The notes under the pieces are model-generated. The model saw only the letters and a program-made list of their open reading frames with translations, was not told the DNA's origin and made no database searches. From the NCBI RefSeq assembly GCF_004331435.1, contig NZ_SJKA01000004.1:372001-436000 (forward strand): a DNA stretch of 64,000 bases. The letters run 5' to 3'. The translations under genes and the position numbers were made by a program. The DNA comes from Kribbella sindirgiensis. Its GTDB lineage: Bacteria; Actinomycetota; Actinomycetes; Propionibacteriales; Kribbellaceae. Shown here piece by piece: positions 45,272-54,019 of the stretch (position 1 is its first letter; every line of letters begins with the position of its first letter).

Positions 45272-45965
45272 CGGGCGCTCCTTCCTCGACCTGCTCCAGT
45301 GTGCGCTGATCCGACTCCTCGAGTGCGATCAGCTCGATCGAGATCGCCGACTCACACGAGACGATCACACCTTCTGAGCCTGGGATTGGATCTCCGATTT
45401 GGCCGGTCTTGGACACCTCGTAGCAGGCCTCGAGAAACACCTGGTGCTTCTCGGGGAATGACGTGCTGTAGGAGTTCAGGCCGTAGTAGCCGGCGATCCA
45501 TTCCTTCTCGGAGGTCAGGATCCGCACGAAGCACGGGGTGCGGTCCTGGAAGGCTTTGTCCCAAGCCGTCGGCGTGTGGTCGTACGAGAACAGGTTGCTG
45601 AACCACTGCGAGACCTCCCGCTCCCGCAACCACTTCACTAGCGCGGCGTTGTCCGGCGCTGTCACCAGCCCGAGGAGCGCCGGCAGAACGAACCCACCGA
45701 CGAGCGCGATGAGAGCGGCTACGCGGACGTGATCGATCAGCCACCCCTTCCCGTTGGCAGCCTCGACCAGGAGCTTTCCGCCAATCGCGAGGTAGACGAG
45801 CCCGAAGATCGCCGACCGGACGATCGCCCCGACCAGGCGGGTCGACAGGTCGACATCGGTCGCCAGTCGGCCGCGTAGGTTCACCCTCACGCCTTGGTAG
45901 ACGAACCCGGGTACGACGAACAGCAGCATGATCAGCAACTGGGTCGCTGTCGACGGTATGGACAT
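45264..45965 (-). CDS. DUF6338-type membrane protein
   Basis: A 233-residue protein with an N-terminal helix (LLIMLLFVVPGFVYQGVRV) and two further helices (AIFGLVYLAIGG; ALIALVGGFVLPALLGLV), then a soluble domain with the TAWDKAF, VRILTSEKEWIAGYYGLNSY and GVIVSCESAISIELI elements that match DUF6338. AAGGAG precedes the ATG at 45965. The function of the family is unknown; here it leads an operon with three proline-rich microproteins. Confidence 0.75.
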   Translation of the reverse strand: MSIPSTATQLLIMLLFVVPGFVYQGVRVNLRGRLATDVDLSTRLVGAIVRSAIFGLVYLAIGGKLLVEAANGKGWLIDHVRVAALIALVGGFVLPALLGLVTAPDNAALVKWLREREVSQWFSNLFSYDHTPTAWDKAFQDRTPCFVRILTSEKEWIAGYYGLNSYSTSFPEKHQVFLEACYEVSKTGQIGDPIPGSEGVIVSCESAISIELIALEESDQRTLEQVEEGAPDG

Positions 45966-46079
45966 CGGCTCCTTCTCCCACCGCGGGCTCTCACGTCTGG
46001 TGCTTGCAAACTACGGCCGCGGGATACCGAGAACGATTCAGGCGTTCTCGGTACCCCGGGCCGTCACCGCGCCACGAGG

Positions 46080-46241
46080 TCAGTCCTCGCGGCGGACCCC
46101 CTTGAACGGCTTGCCGTCGGCCTTGCCGTCCATGAAGCGCCCGGTGCCGGTGTCGCGCTTGGTCCACCCGCTCGGGGTGCGGACCTGCGAGCGGCCCGTG
46201 ACGGCGCCCTTTCGGGAGTTGTTCCCGGTGTTCTTGGCCAT
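46080..46241 (-). CDS. Small conserved basic protein (MAKNTGNNSRKGAV type)
   Basis: A 53-residue protein starting MAKNTGNNSRKGAV, containing TGRSQVRTPSGWTKRDT and ending GKPFKGVRRED. I recall close relatives as small uncharacterised proteins on actinobacterial genomes and elements. GGAG lies 8 bases before the ATG at 46241. A 47-bp promoter-like element stands about 65 bases upstream (46306-46352), so it may be transcribed by a SigB/SigF-like factor. Confidence 0.7.
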   Translation of the reverse strand: MAKNTGNNSRKGAVTGRSQVRTPSGWTKRDTGTGRFMDGKADGKPFKGVRRED

Positions 46242-46305
46242 AATCGGTTCTCCTTGGTGTGCGGTACGCCGGGTTCTGGATTGAACCCGGCTCTACACCC
46301 CTGGT

Positions 46306-46352
46306 GTATATGCAGAAATCGCGATTACCCCCCATCCCTCCGCGAACTTTTT
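46306..46352 (-). promoter_or_regulatory. 47-bp element, copy 1 (SigB/SigF-type promoter-like)
   Basis: On the minus strand it reads AAAAAGTT-N11-GGGGGGTAATCG-N7-TGCATATAC. GTT plus 14 bases plus GGGTAA fits actinobacterial SigB/SigF-type promoters. The same 47-bp layout, ungapped, occurs at 47315-47361. It overlaps the end of the small gene at 46325 and drives toward the gene at 46241. Confidence 0.55.
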
Positions 46353-46480
46353 CGGCGAATCTGCGCGGCCCGGGCGACGACCGCCGCGGCCCTCCTGGTC
46401 GACACGGTCTCCCGGGCAGCGCGCGCTGCCGGCGTACCGATCGACGACCTCTCGACCTTCTTGCGGAACTCGCTCCTCAT
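46325..46480 (-). CDS. Small basic protein coupled to the sigma gene
   Basis: A 51-residue, Arg/Ala-rich protein starting MRSEFRKKVERSSIG. Its ATG overlaps the sigma-factor stop (ATGA), so it is co-translated. The charge and position would suit an antisigma or sigma-associated peptide, but there is no recognised family. Its stop codon is part of the 47-bp element. Confidence 0.5.
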   Translation of the reverse strand: MRSEFRKKVERSSIGTPAARAARETVSTRRAAAVVARAAQIRRKSSRRDGG

Positions 46481-47262
46481 GCTTCCCTCTCCTTGCGCAG
46501 TCGGTCGCGTTGGTTGGCAACTGCCCGCTCGATCGCCTTGACCGTGACCCCGAGTTCTTGGGCGATCTGCAGATGGGTCAGGCCCTGGCCGATCATGGTG
46601 AAGATCTGACGGTCGCGCGGCTTCATGCCGCGCAGGAATCCGGCGACGTACTCCTGCTGCACCACGAGTTCCTCCGGGCTGGGGTCGTGCCGCTGGAGAA
46701 ACTCGCGGGGCTCCGCCACCGCCACCGCCTGGACCCGGTCGGCGTCGTGCCGCCGCCAGGAGTTGTACACGTTCGCGAACTGGATCAGGCACTGCCCGAC
46801 GAAGTACGTCCGAAGCGACGCACCACGCCGGTAGTCCCAGCGGCCGCCGACCAGGACGTAGTCGCGGAACTTCACCAGCGCTTTACCCACGGTCTCCACG
46901 ACGAGATCCTCGACGTACCCCGGGTCCTCGAACGCGCCGGCCGGCGCCGGCGGCAGACCACCATGCCCGCGCTGCCGACAGTAGTGAAAGATCGTCCGCT
47001 TCCGGATCCAGGACGTCAACACCGCCATCGCGTACTTCACCAGCTCGCTCTGGAAGTAGTCGTACTCCGGGCCCTCGAAGTTCAGCCAGCCCAGCTCAAC
47101 GACCAACTCGTAGTCGGCCTGCAACCGGTCGACGTGGTCGGCCTCCTTGAACGTCGCCGCCGCCTTCTTCCAGTGCGGTTCGAGGCCGACACCTACGTCC
47201 GGTTGTAACGGCGCTGCGGCAGCTGGCTGCTTCCCCAGCTCGTCCGCCTCACCGGATTGCAT
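46477..47262 (-). CDS. RNA polymerase sigma factor, ECF-like
   Basis: A 261-residue sigma factor with a poorly conserved N-terminus, a sigma-2 region (about 70-165; WIRKRTIFHYCRQRG, then SLRTYFVGQCLIQFANVY with the WRR end), and sigma-4 (PRDRQIFTMIGQGLTHLQIA plus LGVTVKAIERAVANQRDRL). AGAGGCAGG precedes the ATG at 47262. A 47-bp promoter-like element lies 53-99 bases upstream and a second copy lies after its downstream partner, so it may regulate itself and the small gene at 46080 (inference). Confidence 0.82.
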   Translation of the reverse strand: MQSGEADELGKQPAAAAPLQPDVGVGLEPHWKKAAATFKEADHVDRLQADYELVVELGWLNFEGPEYDYFQSELVKYAMAVLTSWIRKRTIFHYCRQRGHGGLPPAPAGAFEDPGYVEDLVVETVGKALVKFRDYVLVGGRWDYRRGASLRTYFVGQCLIQFANVYNSWRRHDADRVQAVAVAEPREFLQRHDPSPEELVVQQEYVAGFLRGMKPRDRQIFTMIGQGLTHLQIAQELGVTVKAIERAVANQRDRLRKEREA

Positions 47263-47314
47263 GACCTGCCTCTTTCGTCGGGAGAGACCGCGACTCCGTC
47301 GGGGTCACCCCCTC

Positions 47315-47361
47315 GTATATGCACTTCTGCCGATTACCCCCCAACTCCGAACCAACTTTTT
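47315..47361 (-). promoter_or_regulatory. 47-bp element, copy 2, upstream of the sigma gene
   Basis: AAAAAGTT, GGGGGGTAATCG and TGCATATAC occur at the same distances as in 46306-46352; the intervening bases differ. It lies 53-99 bases before the sigma-factor ATG, the place expected for its promoter. Confidence 0.55.
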
Positions 47362-48240
47362 TTCCCGGCTCCGCGCAGGCCTGCTCCGAGCGGGCCGCGC
47401 TGGTACGTGCGAGGGTGGGCGTGGCCGTGCTGGGACACGGCGGACGTGGCACCGGCCACGTCGGGGCGGCAACAGGCGCCGGCAAGGTTCCGGGTACGCC
47501 GAAGCGCGCGGTGAGCCCGGTTCTGGGCATGACGAATCCTCAGACGCCTGTGAAGTTAGCTGTCGGGTTCGGGCTGGGATTCATGGCCCGGTCCGCTCCC
47601 GCGGACTTCACCCCAGGGTTCCGACCACTCACGGTCGAGACCCAAACTCCTGGGTCCCCCACCGCCGCCATGGTGTTCGAGGGGAGCATCCAGGGACTGA
47701 CGGCGCTCGGCGTGATCCCTCATGCAGCCCGTCGACGCTCGGTGGGCTACCCATCAGGGTAGAACCCCGGCCCGACAACTTGGGAATCCGTCGCGCGGCT
47801 CGCGCGTCGCACTCAAACTCCAACAGAAAAGGGCGAAATCGCACGCCCACCAAACCAGAACATCCCATGCATTCGAAGGATCGGGTCGGCAGATTGTCGC
47901 CATGTTCGGTTCGTCGTCTATCCCGCCGCCGCAGGGTGGGGCATCGTCATCTGGGGCTCGTGGGCCTCACCGTCAGCGCTGCGCCGATCGGTGCGATCCG
48001 TGCGCCCAACATCCTCCGGCGGCAGAATCCCACCCGCCGCTAGCAAGGGGTGGAACTCCGGAGAGCTTCAGCAACTGCGCGAGCTGGCTCAGTCGAATCA
48101 TCCCTCGGTTGGTGTGACGAGCAGCCGGATCGCGTCAACCTGACCTCAGTTATCCACAGGCAGCGTCTCGCGATCACAGCCAAACGGATCTGCAGCCGTA
48201 CGTTGAGCCACCGGAGTCCATGGAACCGGAGGTGTGGTCG
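47362..48240. other. 880-base stretch next to the integrase, no clear gene
   Basis: Open frames occur on both strands, but none has a convincing start and domain. A minus-strand frame of about 41 codons (47334-47459) ends in KKSWFGVGG and overlaps the promoter element. Attachment-site arm sequences may lie here, as expected beside an integrase gene, but no repeat was verified. Confidence 0.35.
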
Positions 48241-49520
48241 GTGGCGTTCGTAAAGGATCAGTGGACGCGGGCGGTGAAGCAGCCCAGCGGTGAGGTAGTG
48301 CGGGAGCGGAAGCCTGCGCGGTGGGGCAAGGGTAAGCGGTGGCTTGCCGTGTGGCACGGCCCGAACGGCGACGAGGTGTCGATGGCGTTCGAGACCAAGA
48401 TCGCGGCCGAGCGACACGGGAACGCGATGGAGACCGACATCGCTCGCGGCGAGTACATCGATCCGGCTGCCGGCAAGATGCGGCTTGCGGAAGTCGCGGA
48501 GCGGTGGATGAAGTCACGGTCGGTTGATCCGTCGAGCGAGATCCAGTACGAGTCGAAGTGGCGGCTGCACGTCGCGCCGACATTCGGGAAGCGGCAGGTG
48601 AAGAGCATCAAGCCGTCTGAGATCGCCGTCTGGCTGAAGGAGCTGACGGCAACCTTTGGGCCGTCGACCGCGCGTAGCGCGTTCCTGGTGCTGTTCGGAT
48701 GCCTCGAGTTGGCGGTCGAGGACGAGGCGCTGAAGAAGAACCCGGCGAAGTCGAAGCTCGTCAAGCGACCACCGACGGTCGATCCCTCGATCGTCGTCTG
48801 GCCTGACGAGACCGTCGACGCGATCATCGCTGCACATCCGGAGCAGTACCGTCTGATCCCGATCATTGGTGACGCAGCGGGCCTGCGCCAAGGGGAGATC
48901 TTCGGGCTGTCGCCCGACGACTTCGACTTCGAGGAGCGGGTCATCCGGGTCCGTCGGCAGGTGAAGAAGCTCGGCAAGGACTTCGTCTTCGCGCTTCCGA
49001 AGAACGACAAGGTGCGGACCGTGCCTATGCCGGACTCGGTCGCCGAGCTGGTACAGGAACACATCGCCCGCTTCGGGACGACTGAGGTCTCGCTCCCCTG
49101 GGAGCGGCTCGATGGCGACCTCCAGGCCGTTCGGCTCATGTTCACGTGGTCGGACGGCAAACAGATCCGAGCGCGGAACTTCGACGAGACGATCTGGAAG
49201 CCTTCACTCGCGCTGGCGGGCGTCATCCCGCCCCCACCCGAGACAACCGCGGCCGCCGCCACTTTGTCACAGATCGTAAGACCGGCATGCACGCTCTGCG
49301 GCACCACTACGCCAGTGTCACGCTCCAGGACGGGGTCAACATCAAGGAGCTCGCGGAGTACCTGGGCCATCACGACCCGAGCTTCACACTTCGCCTCTAC
49401 ACGCATCTTCTGCCGTCGTCGCACGACCGCGCGCGTCAGGCCGTCGATCGGCGGCTCGCGAGGCTCCGTCTGCGGCTGACGGAGCAGTCACGGAGCAGAG
49501 ACGATTCGGCTGCAGCCTGA
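48241..49520 (+). pseudogene. Tyrosine-type integrase, frameshifted
   Basis: A phage-type integrase of about 427 residues if the frame is repaired. GGAGG precedes a GTG at 48241. The N-terminal arm domain is followed by the SAM-like core (WMKSRSVDPSSEIQYESKWR) and the catalytic Arg in AAGLRQGEIFGL. Near 49230-49240, after VIPPP, the reading frame moves by one base at a C5 run; the next frame continues with GRRHFVTDRKTGMHALRHHYASVTL, holding the HxxR, GH and final Tyr (LRLYTHLL) catalytic residues. Repairing one C would restore it. It points toward the right element end. Confidence 0.8.
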
Positions 49521-49590
49521 GCGCCGCCGGCCGAGCGTGTCAGAGGCCGGCCGGGAAGCCAGAATATGCTGCTGACCTGCGGAAACAGCC

Positions 49591-50754
49591 TCAGCTGATG
49601 CCCTTGAGGAGTTGGCGGGCCATGACGATGCGTTGGACCTGGTTGGTGCCTTCGTAGATCTGAGTAATCTTGGCGTCGCGCATCATGCGTTCGACCGGGT
49701 AGTCGTGGGTGTAGCCGTAGCCGCCGAGGAGTTGGACGGCGTCGGTGGTGACGGCCATCGCGACGTCGGAGGCGAAGCACTTGGCGGCGGCGCCGAAGTA
49801 CGTCAGGTCGGAGTCACCGCGCTCGGAGCGGGCGGCCGCGGCGTACGTGAGCTGGCGGGCCGCCTCGATCTTCATGCCCATGTCCGCGAGCATGAACTGC
49901 AGGCCCTGGAACTCGGCGATCGCCTTGCCGAACTGCTTGCGCTCCTTCACGTATCCGAGCGCGTAGTCGAGGGCGCCCTGTGCGATCCCGAGCGCCTGTG
50001 CGGCGATCGTCACGCGGGTGTGGTCGAGGGTCGCCATCGCGGTGCCGAAGCCCGTGCCCGGGTCGCCGATCAGCCGCGATGCGGGGATCCGGACGTTGTC
50101 GAAGTACACCTCGCGGGTCGGCGAGCCCTTGATGCCGAGCTTCTTCTCCGGGGCGCCGAACGAGACGCCCTCGTCGGACTTCTCCACCACGAAGGCGGAG
50201 ATCCCCTTCGACCGGGCGTCCGGGTCCGTCACCGCGAAGACCGTGTAGAAGTCGCTGACGCCGGCGTTGGTGATCCAGCGCTTCACGCCGTTCAGCACGT
50301 ACGAGTCGCCGTCGAGCACCGCGCGGGTCTTCATCGAGACCGCGTCCGAACCGGCCTCCGGCTCGGACAGGCAGTACGAGAACATCGAGTCGCCCGCCGC
50401 GACCGGCGGCAGGTAGCGCTGCTTCACCTCGTCGGAGGCGGACAGCAGCAGCGGCAGTGAGCCGAGCTTGTTGACGGCCGGGATCAGCGAGGTCGAGGCG
50501 CACGCGCGGGCGACCTCCTCGATCACGATCACCGTGGCCAGCGCGTCCGCCCCGGCGCCGCCGTACTGCTCCGGGATGTGCGGCGCGTGGAAGTCCGAGG
50601 CCTTCAGCGCGTCGTACGACGCCTTCGGGAACTCGGCCAGCTCGTCCACGTCCCCGGCGTGCGGGGCGACCTTGGCGTCACAGACGTCGCGAACGGCCTC
50701 GCGGATCGCCTGGTGCTCCTCGGACAGCGCGTACAGCTCGAATGAGTTACTCAC
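49591..50754 (-). CDS. Acyl-CoA dehydrogenase
   Basis: A 387-residue FAD enzyme that oxidises acyl-CoA to enoyl-CoA. The ACAD motifs are present: YCLSEPEAGSDAVSM (FAD/acyl contact) and QIYEGTNQVQRIVMAR with the catalytic Glu. Size and order (N-terminal helices, beta middle, C-terminal helices) are normal. It looks short- or branched-chain-type but substrate cannot be set from sequence. It stands alone next to the integrase, so it marks the first core gene right of the element. Confidence 0.93.
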   Translation of the reverse strand: MSNSFELYALSEEHQAIREAVRDVCDAKVAPHAGDVDELAEFPKASYDALKASDFHAPHIPEQYGGAGADALATVIVIEEVARACASTSLIPAVNKLGSLPLLLSASDEVKQRYLPPVAAGDSMFSYCLSEPEAGSDAVSMKTRAVLDGDSYVLNGVKRWITNAGVSDFYTVFAVTDPDARSKGISAFVVEKSDEGVSFGAPEKKLGIKGSPTREVYFDNVRIPASRLIGDPGTGFGTAMATLDHTRVTIAAQALGIAQGALDYALGYVKERKQFGKAIAEFQGLQFMLADMGMKIEAARQLTYAAAARSERGDSDLTYFGAAAKCFASDVAMAVTTDAVQLLGGYGYTHDYPVERMMRDAKITQIYEGTNQVQRIVMARQLLKGIS

Positions 50755-50878
50755 GAGTCACACAGTACGACGAACCTCTCGCCGACGGAGGACGTCGTAC
50801 CCCGAAAGTGACCAAGTACGCACGGGCCGGACATGAGCCGGTCACCGGCCGATAACCACGATGGGTAGAGTCCCGGAC

Positions 50879-52216
50879 ATGAGTGAAGCGACCTCCCGCC
50901 CCCTGCGGATCGCCGTGATCGGCACCGGCTACCTCGGCTGCAACACCTCCGCCGGGATGGCCGAATTCGGTTTCGACGTGATCGGGGTCGAGATCGACGA
51001 ACACCGGCTGAAGCTGCTGAACGACGGCAAGGCCCCGCTGTACGAACCCGGGCTGGACCCGCTGCTGAAGAAGCACGTGGACTCCGGCCGGCTGCGGTTC
51101 ACCAGCGACTACACCGAGATCGCCGACTGGGCCGACGTGCACTTCATCTGCGCCGGCACCCCGCAACTCGAGGGCAGCGAGGCGGCCGACCTGTCCCAGG
51201 TGTACTCCGTCGTGGACATGCTCGCCCCGCTGCTCACCGAGCCGACCCTGGTGGTCGGCCGGTCCACGGTCCCGGTCGGTACGTCGAAGGCGGTCGAGGA
51301 GCGCCTGCACCGCCAGGCCCCGGCCGGGTCGGCAGTCGAGGTCGCCTGGCAGCCCGAGTTCCTCCGCGAGGCGCACGGCGTCGAGGACACGCTGCACCCG
51401 GACCGCCTGGTGTTCGGCGTCCAGTCCGAGGCCGCGGAGGCCCGGCTGCGCGAGGTGTTCGCCACCCCGATCGAGGAGGGTTCACCGGTGGTCGTGTGCA
51501 ACCTGCCGACCGCGGAGCTGGTGAAGGGCGGCGCGAACGCGTTCCTGGCCACGAAGATCTCGTTCATCAACGCGCTCGCCGAGATGGCCGACGCGACCGG
51601 CGCGGACGTCACCCAGCTGGCCGAGGCGCTCGGGTACGACAACCGGATCGGCCGCGGCGCGCTGAACGCCGGCCCCGGGTACGGCGGCGGCTGCCTGCCG
51701 AAGGACCTGCGCGCGTTCATGCACCGCGCCGGTGAGCTCGGCGTCGAAGAGGTCATCACGCTGCTGCGTGAGGTCGACGACATCAACCAGCACCGTCGGG
51801 CCCGGATCGTTGACCTGACCCACGAGATGCTCGGCGGCCAGTGGATCGGCAAGAACGTCACCGTGCTCGGTGCCGCGTTCAAGGCCGGTACGGACGACGT
51901 CCGCGACTCGCCCGCGCTGGACGTCGCCGGGCGGGTCCAGCTGCACGGCGCGAACGTCACCGTGTTCGACCCGGAGGCGATGGAGAACGCCCGGAAGGTC
52001 CGTCCGACGCTGCGCTACGCGTCCACCGCGGTCGAGGCGTGCCGCGAGGCGCACGCCGTACTGCACCTGACCGAGTGGCCAGAGTTCCGGCAGCTCGACC
52101 CGGCCGCACTCAGGGACGTCGTCACCAACCCGGTCGTCATCGACGCCCGCCTCAACCTCGACGCCCCGGCGTGGCGCGCCGCGGGCTGGACCTACCGCGC
52201 GCCGGGCAGGCCCTAA
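50879..52216 (+). CDS. UDP-glucose 6-dehydrogenase
   Basis: A 445-residue enzyme oxidising UDP-glucose to UDP-glucuronate with 2 NAD. IAVIGTGYLGCNTS is the N-terminal dinucleotide fold (about residues 11-24) and GPGYGGGCLPKDLRAF carries the catalytic Cys. The ATG at 50879 is preferred; the upstream frame to 50861 adds 6 residues and neither has a strong ribosome binding site. The final codons overlap the MFS gene convergently. Confidence 0.93.
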   Translation: MSEATSRPLRIAVIGTGYLGCNTSAGMAEFGFDVIGVEIDEHRLKLLNDGKAPLYEPGLDPLLKKHVDSGRLRFTSDYTEIADWADVHFICAGTPQLEGSEAADLSQVYSVVDMLAPLLTEPTLVVGRSTVPVGTSKAVEERLHRQAPAGSAVEVAWQPEFLREAHGVEDTLHPDRLVFGVQSEAAEARLREVFATPIEEGSPVVVCNLPTAELVKGGANAFLATKISFINALAEMADATGADVTQLAEALGYDNRIGRGALNAGPGYGGGCLPKDLRAFMHRAGELGVEEVITLLREVDDINQHRRARIVDLTHEMLGGQWIGKNVTVLGAAFKAGTDDVRDSPALDVAGRVQLHGANVTVFDPEAMENARKVRPTLRYASTAVEACREAHAVLHLTEWPEFRQLDPAALRDVVTNPVVIDARLNLDAPAWRAAGWTYRAPGRP

Positions 52217-53433
52217 GCGACGGTTGCCGACCGCAGCACCGGGCGGGTCAGTACGACGCACCCGGTGATGGCGGCTGCCACCGAGATCCCCAGGCAGACG
52301 CCGGTGATGCCGATGCCGCTCACATCGGCCAGGCCGCCGAGCAGCGGGTTCCCCACCATGATCGCGATGCTCTGGCAGAGCACGACGATGGACTGCAGGC
52401 GGGACTGGAACTCACGCTCCACCGAGTTCATCAGCAGCGGCAGCACGTGACCGGTGAACGTGCCGACGCCGATCCCGCTCAGCACACCGGCGGCGAACGT
52501 CAACGGCAGCGGATCGAGCACCGAAAGGCCGAGCAGTCCGGCAGCCGCCACCAGGAGTCCGAGTGCGGCGAAGATCCCTGGCCGGGGAAACGCGCCCCAC
52601 ATCAGGATGCGTAGGGCGATCACCCCCACCCCCAGGCTGCGGCTGGCGACCAGCAGACCGGCGGTCGCGGCGTCCCAGCCGTGGTCGCGGGCGAGCAGCG
52701 GGAACAGCAGTGCGTCCATCGGCATCAGCAGACCGGCCGCAACCGTCATCGTGATCAGCAGCGCCCGGGTGAGCGGGCGGCCGAAGGCAACCTGGATGCC
52801 GGCGCCGATCGACCGGAACATGCCGGCCGGCATCCGGCCGGGGGGCGCGATCGTCTTCCGCAGCAGGATCAGGACGACGATCATCACGCCGAACGTCAGG
52901 GCGTCGAAACCGGCGGCCGCGGTGAGTCCGGCCCAGCTCACCAGGACGCCGCCGACCGCGGTGCCGGTGACGGCGAAGACCACACCGGTCACCTGGAAGC
53001 TCGCGAGCGCTCGAGGCACCTGCGCCGGCGGCACCAGCAGGCGGGGCATCGAGCGTGACGACGGGAGGAAGAACGCGTCGATCGTGCCGACCACGACGGC
53101 GAGAATCATCAGCAGCCACACGGGTTCGCCGACGGCCAGGGTGGCCGGGACGAGGGCCGCGGTGACCAGGAACATCGCCGTACAACTCGCGAGCAGCACG
53201 CGCGGGGCGCCGTACTTGTCGCCGATCGCGCCACCGACCAGCAGCAGGACGGCTCGCGGGGAGGCGGCGAGCAGCAGGATCAGGCCGGCGACGCTGCCGC
53301 CGTGCCGGGTGGCGGACCAGCTGATGGCGAACGTCATCGTCAGATCACCGAGGAGGGACACGACGGCGCCGAACAGCCAGATCCAATAGCGGACCGGAAT
53401 GCGCTGCGTATCCGAGTCAGTGGGCGGAGTCAC
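52213..53433 (-). CDS. MFS transporter
   Basis: A 406-residue protein with 12 hydrophobic helices, starting WIWLFGAVVSLLGDL. It has a GAIGDKYGAPR motif A-like loop between helices 2 and 3 (MFS signature), as in enterobactin/drug exporters of the MFS_3 type. Substrate unknown. Its stop overlaps the UDP-glucose dehydrogenase stop (convergent). Confidence 0.88.
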   Translation of the reverse strand: MTPPTDSDTQRIPVRYWIWLFGAVVSLLGDLTMTFAISWSATRHGGSVAGLILLLAASPRAVLLLVGGAIGDKYGAPRVLLASCTAMFLVTAALVPATLAVGEPVWLLMILAVVVGTIDAFFLPSSRSMPRLLVPPAQVPRALASFQVTGVVFAVTGTAVGGVLVSWAGLTAAAGFDALTFGVMIVVLILLRKTIAPPGRMPAGMFRSIGAGIQVAFGRPLTRALLITMTVAAGLLMPMDALLFPLLARDHGWDAATAGLLVASRSLGVGVIALRILMWGAFPRPGIFAALGLLVAAAGLLGLSVLDPLPLTFAAGVLSGIGVGTFTGHVLPLLMNSVEREFQSRLQSIVVLCQSIAIMVGNPLLGGLADVSGIGITGVCLGISVAAAITGCVVLTRPVLRSATVA

Positions 53434-53508
53434 GATCGACGACCTTAGACGACAAGCAATGGGAACTCATGACTACCCGCCCCCTCCTGTGGAAAACCAC
53501 TGACTGCC

Positions 53509-54009
53509 TCAGCCTTTACGCAGCTCTGCCGCCCCATCACGCACCGTGACGCCCTTGGCCCGTGCCACCTCCGCGAGAGTTTCCTGGAACGCGATCATCC
53601 GGTCCCGCAGCTTCTCGTCGGACGCAGCCAGGATCCGTACCGCGAGCAACCCGGCATTACGAGCGTTCCCAATCGAGACGGTCGCAACCGGCACACCGGC
53701 CGGCATCTGCACGATCGACAGCAGCGAGTCCATGCCGTCGAGATATTTCAGCGGCACCGGGACGCCGATCACCGGCAGCGGGGTCACCGACGCGAGCATC
53801 CCGGGCAGGTGCGCGGCCCCACCGGCGCCGGCGATCAGCACCTTCAGACCCCGCTCGTGTGCTGACCGTCCGTAGTCGATCATCTCGGCCGGCATCCGGT
53901 GCGCCGACACCACATCTGCCTCAAAGGGCACGTCGAACTCGGCACACACCTCGGCCGCGGCCTTCATGGTCGGCCAATCGCTGTCCGACCCCATCACGAT
54001 GCCAATCAA
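53509..54009 (-). CDS. purE: N5-carboxyaminoimidazole ribonucleotide mutase
   Basis: A 166-residue class I PurE. Motifs GSDSDWPTM (about residues 7-15) and SAHRMPAEM (about 40-48) form the active site that moves the carboxyl group of N5-CAIR to give CAIR in purine synthesis. It follows purK by 10 bases on the same strand. Confidence 0.95.
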   Translation of the reverse strand: MIGIVMGSDSDWPTMKAAAEVCAEFDVPFEADVVSAHRMPAEMIDYGRSAHERGLKVLIAGAGGAAHLPGMLASVTPLPVIGVPVPLKYLDGMDSLLSIVQMPAGVPVATVSIGNARNAGLLAVRILAASDEKLRDRMIAFQETLAEVARAKGVTVRDGAAELRKG

Positions 54010-54019
54010 TGCTCTTGTC

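Noticed and set aside
7677..49583. CTGACCTGCGGA shared by 7677-7688 and 49572-49583 as possible attachment cores
   Set aside because: Only 12 bases, no tRNA or gene end nearby on the left, and the left copy is far outside the transfer region; chance cannot be excluded.
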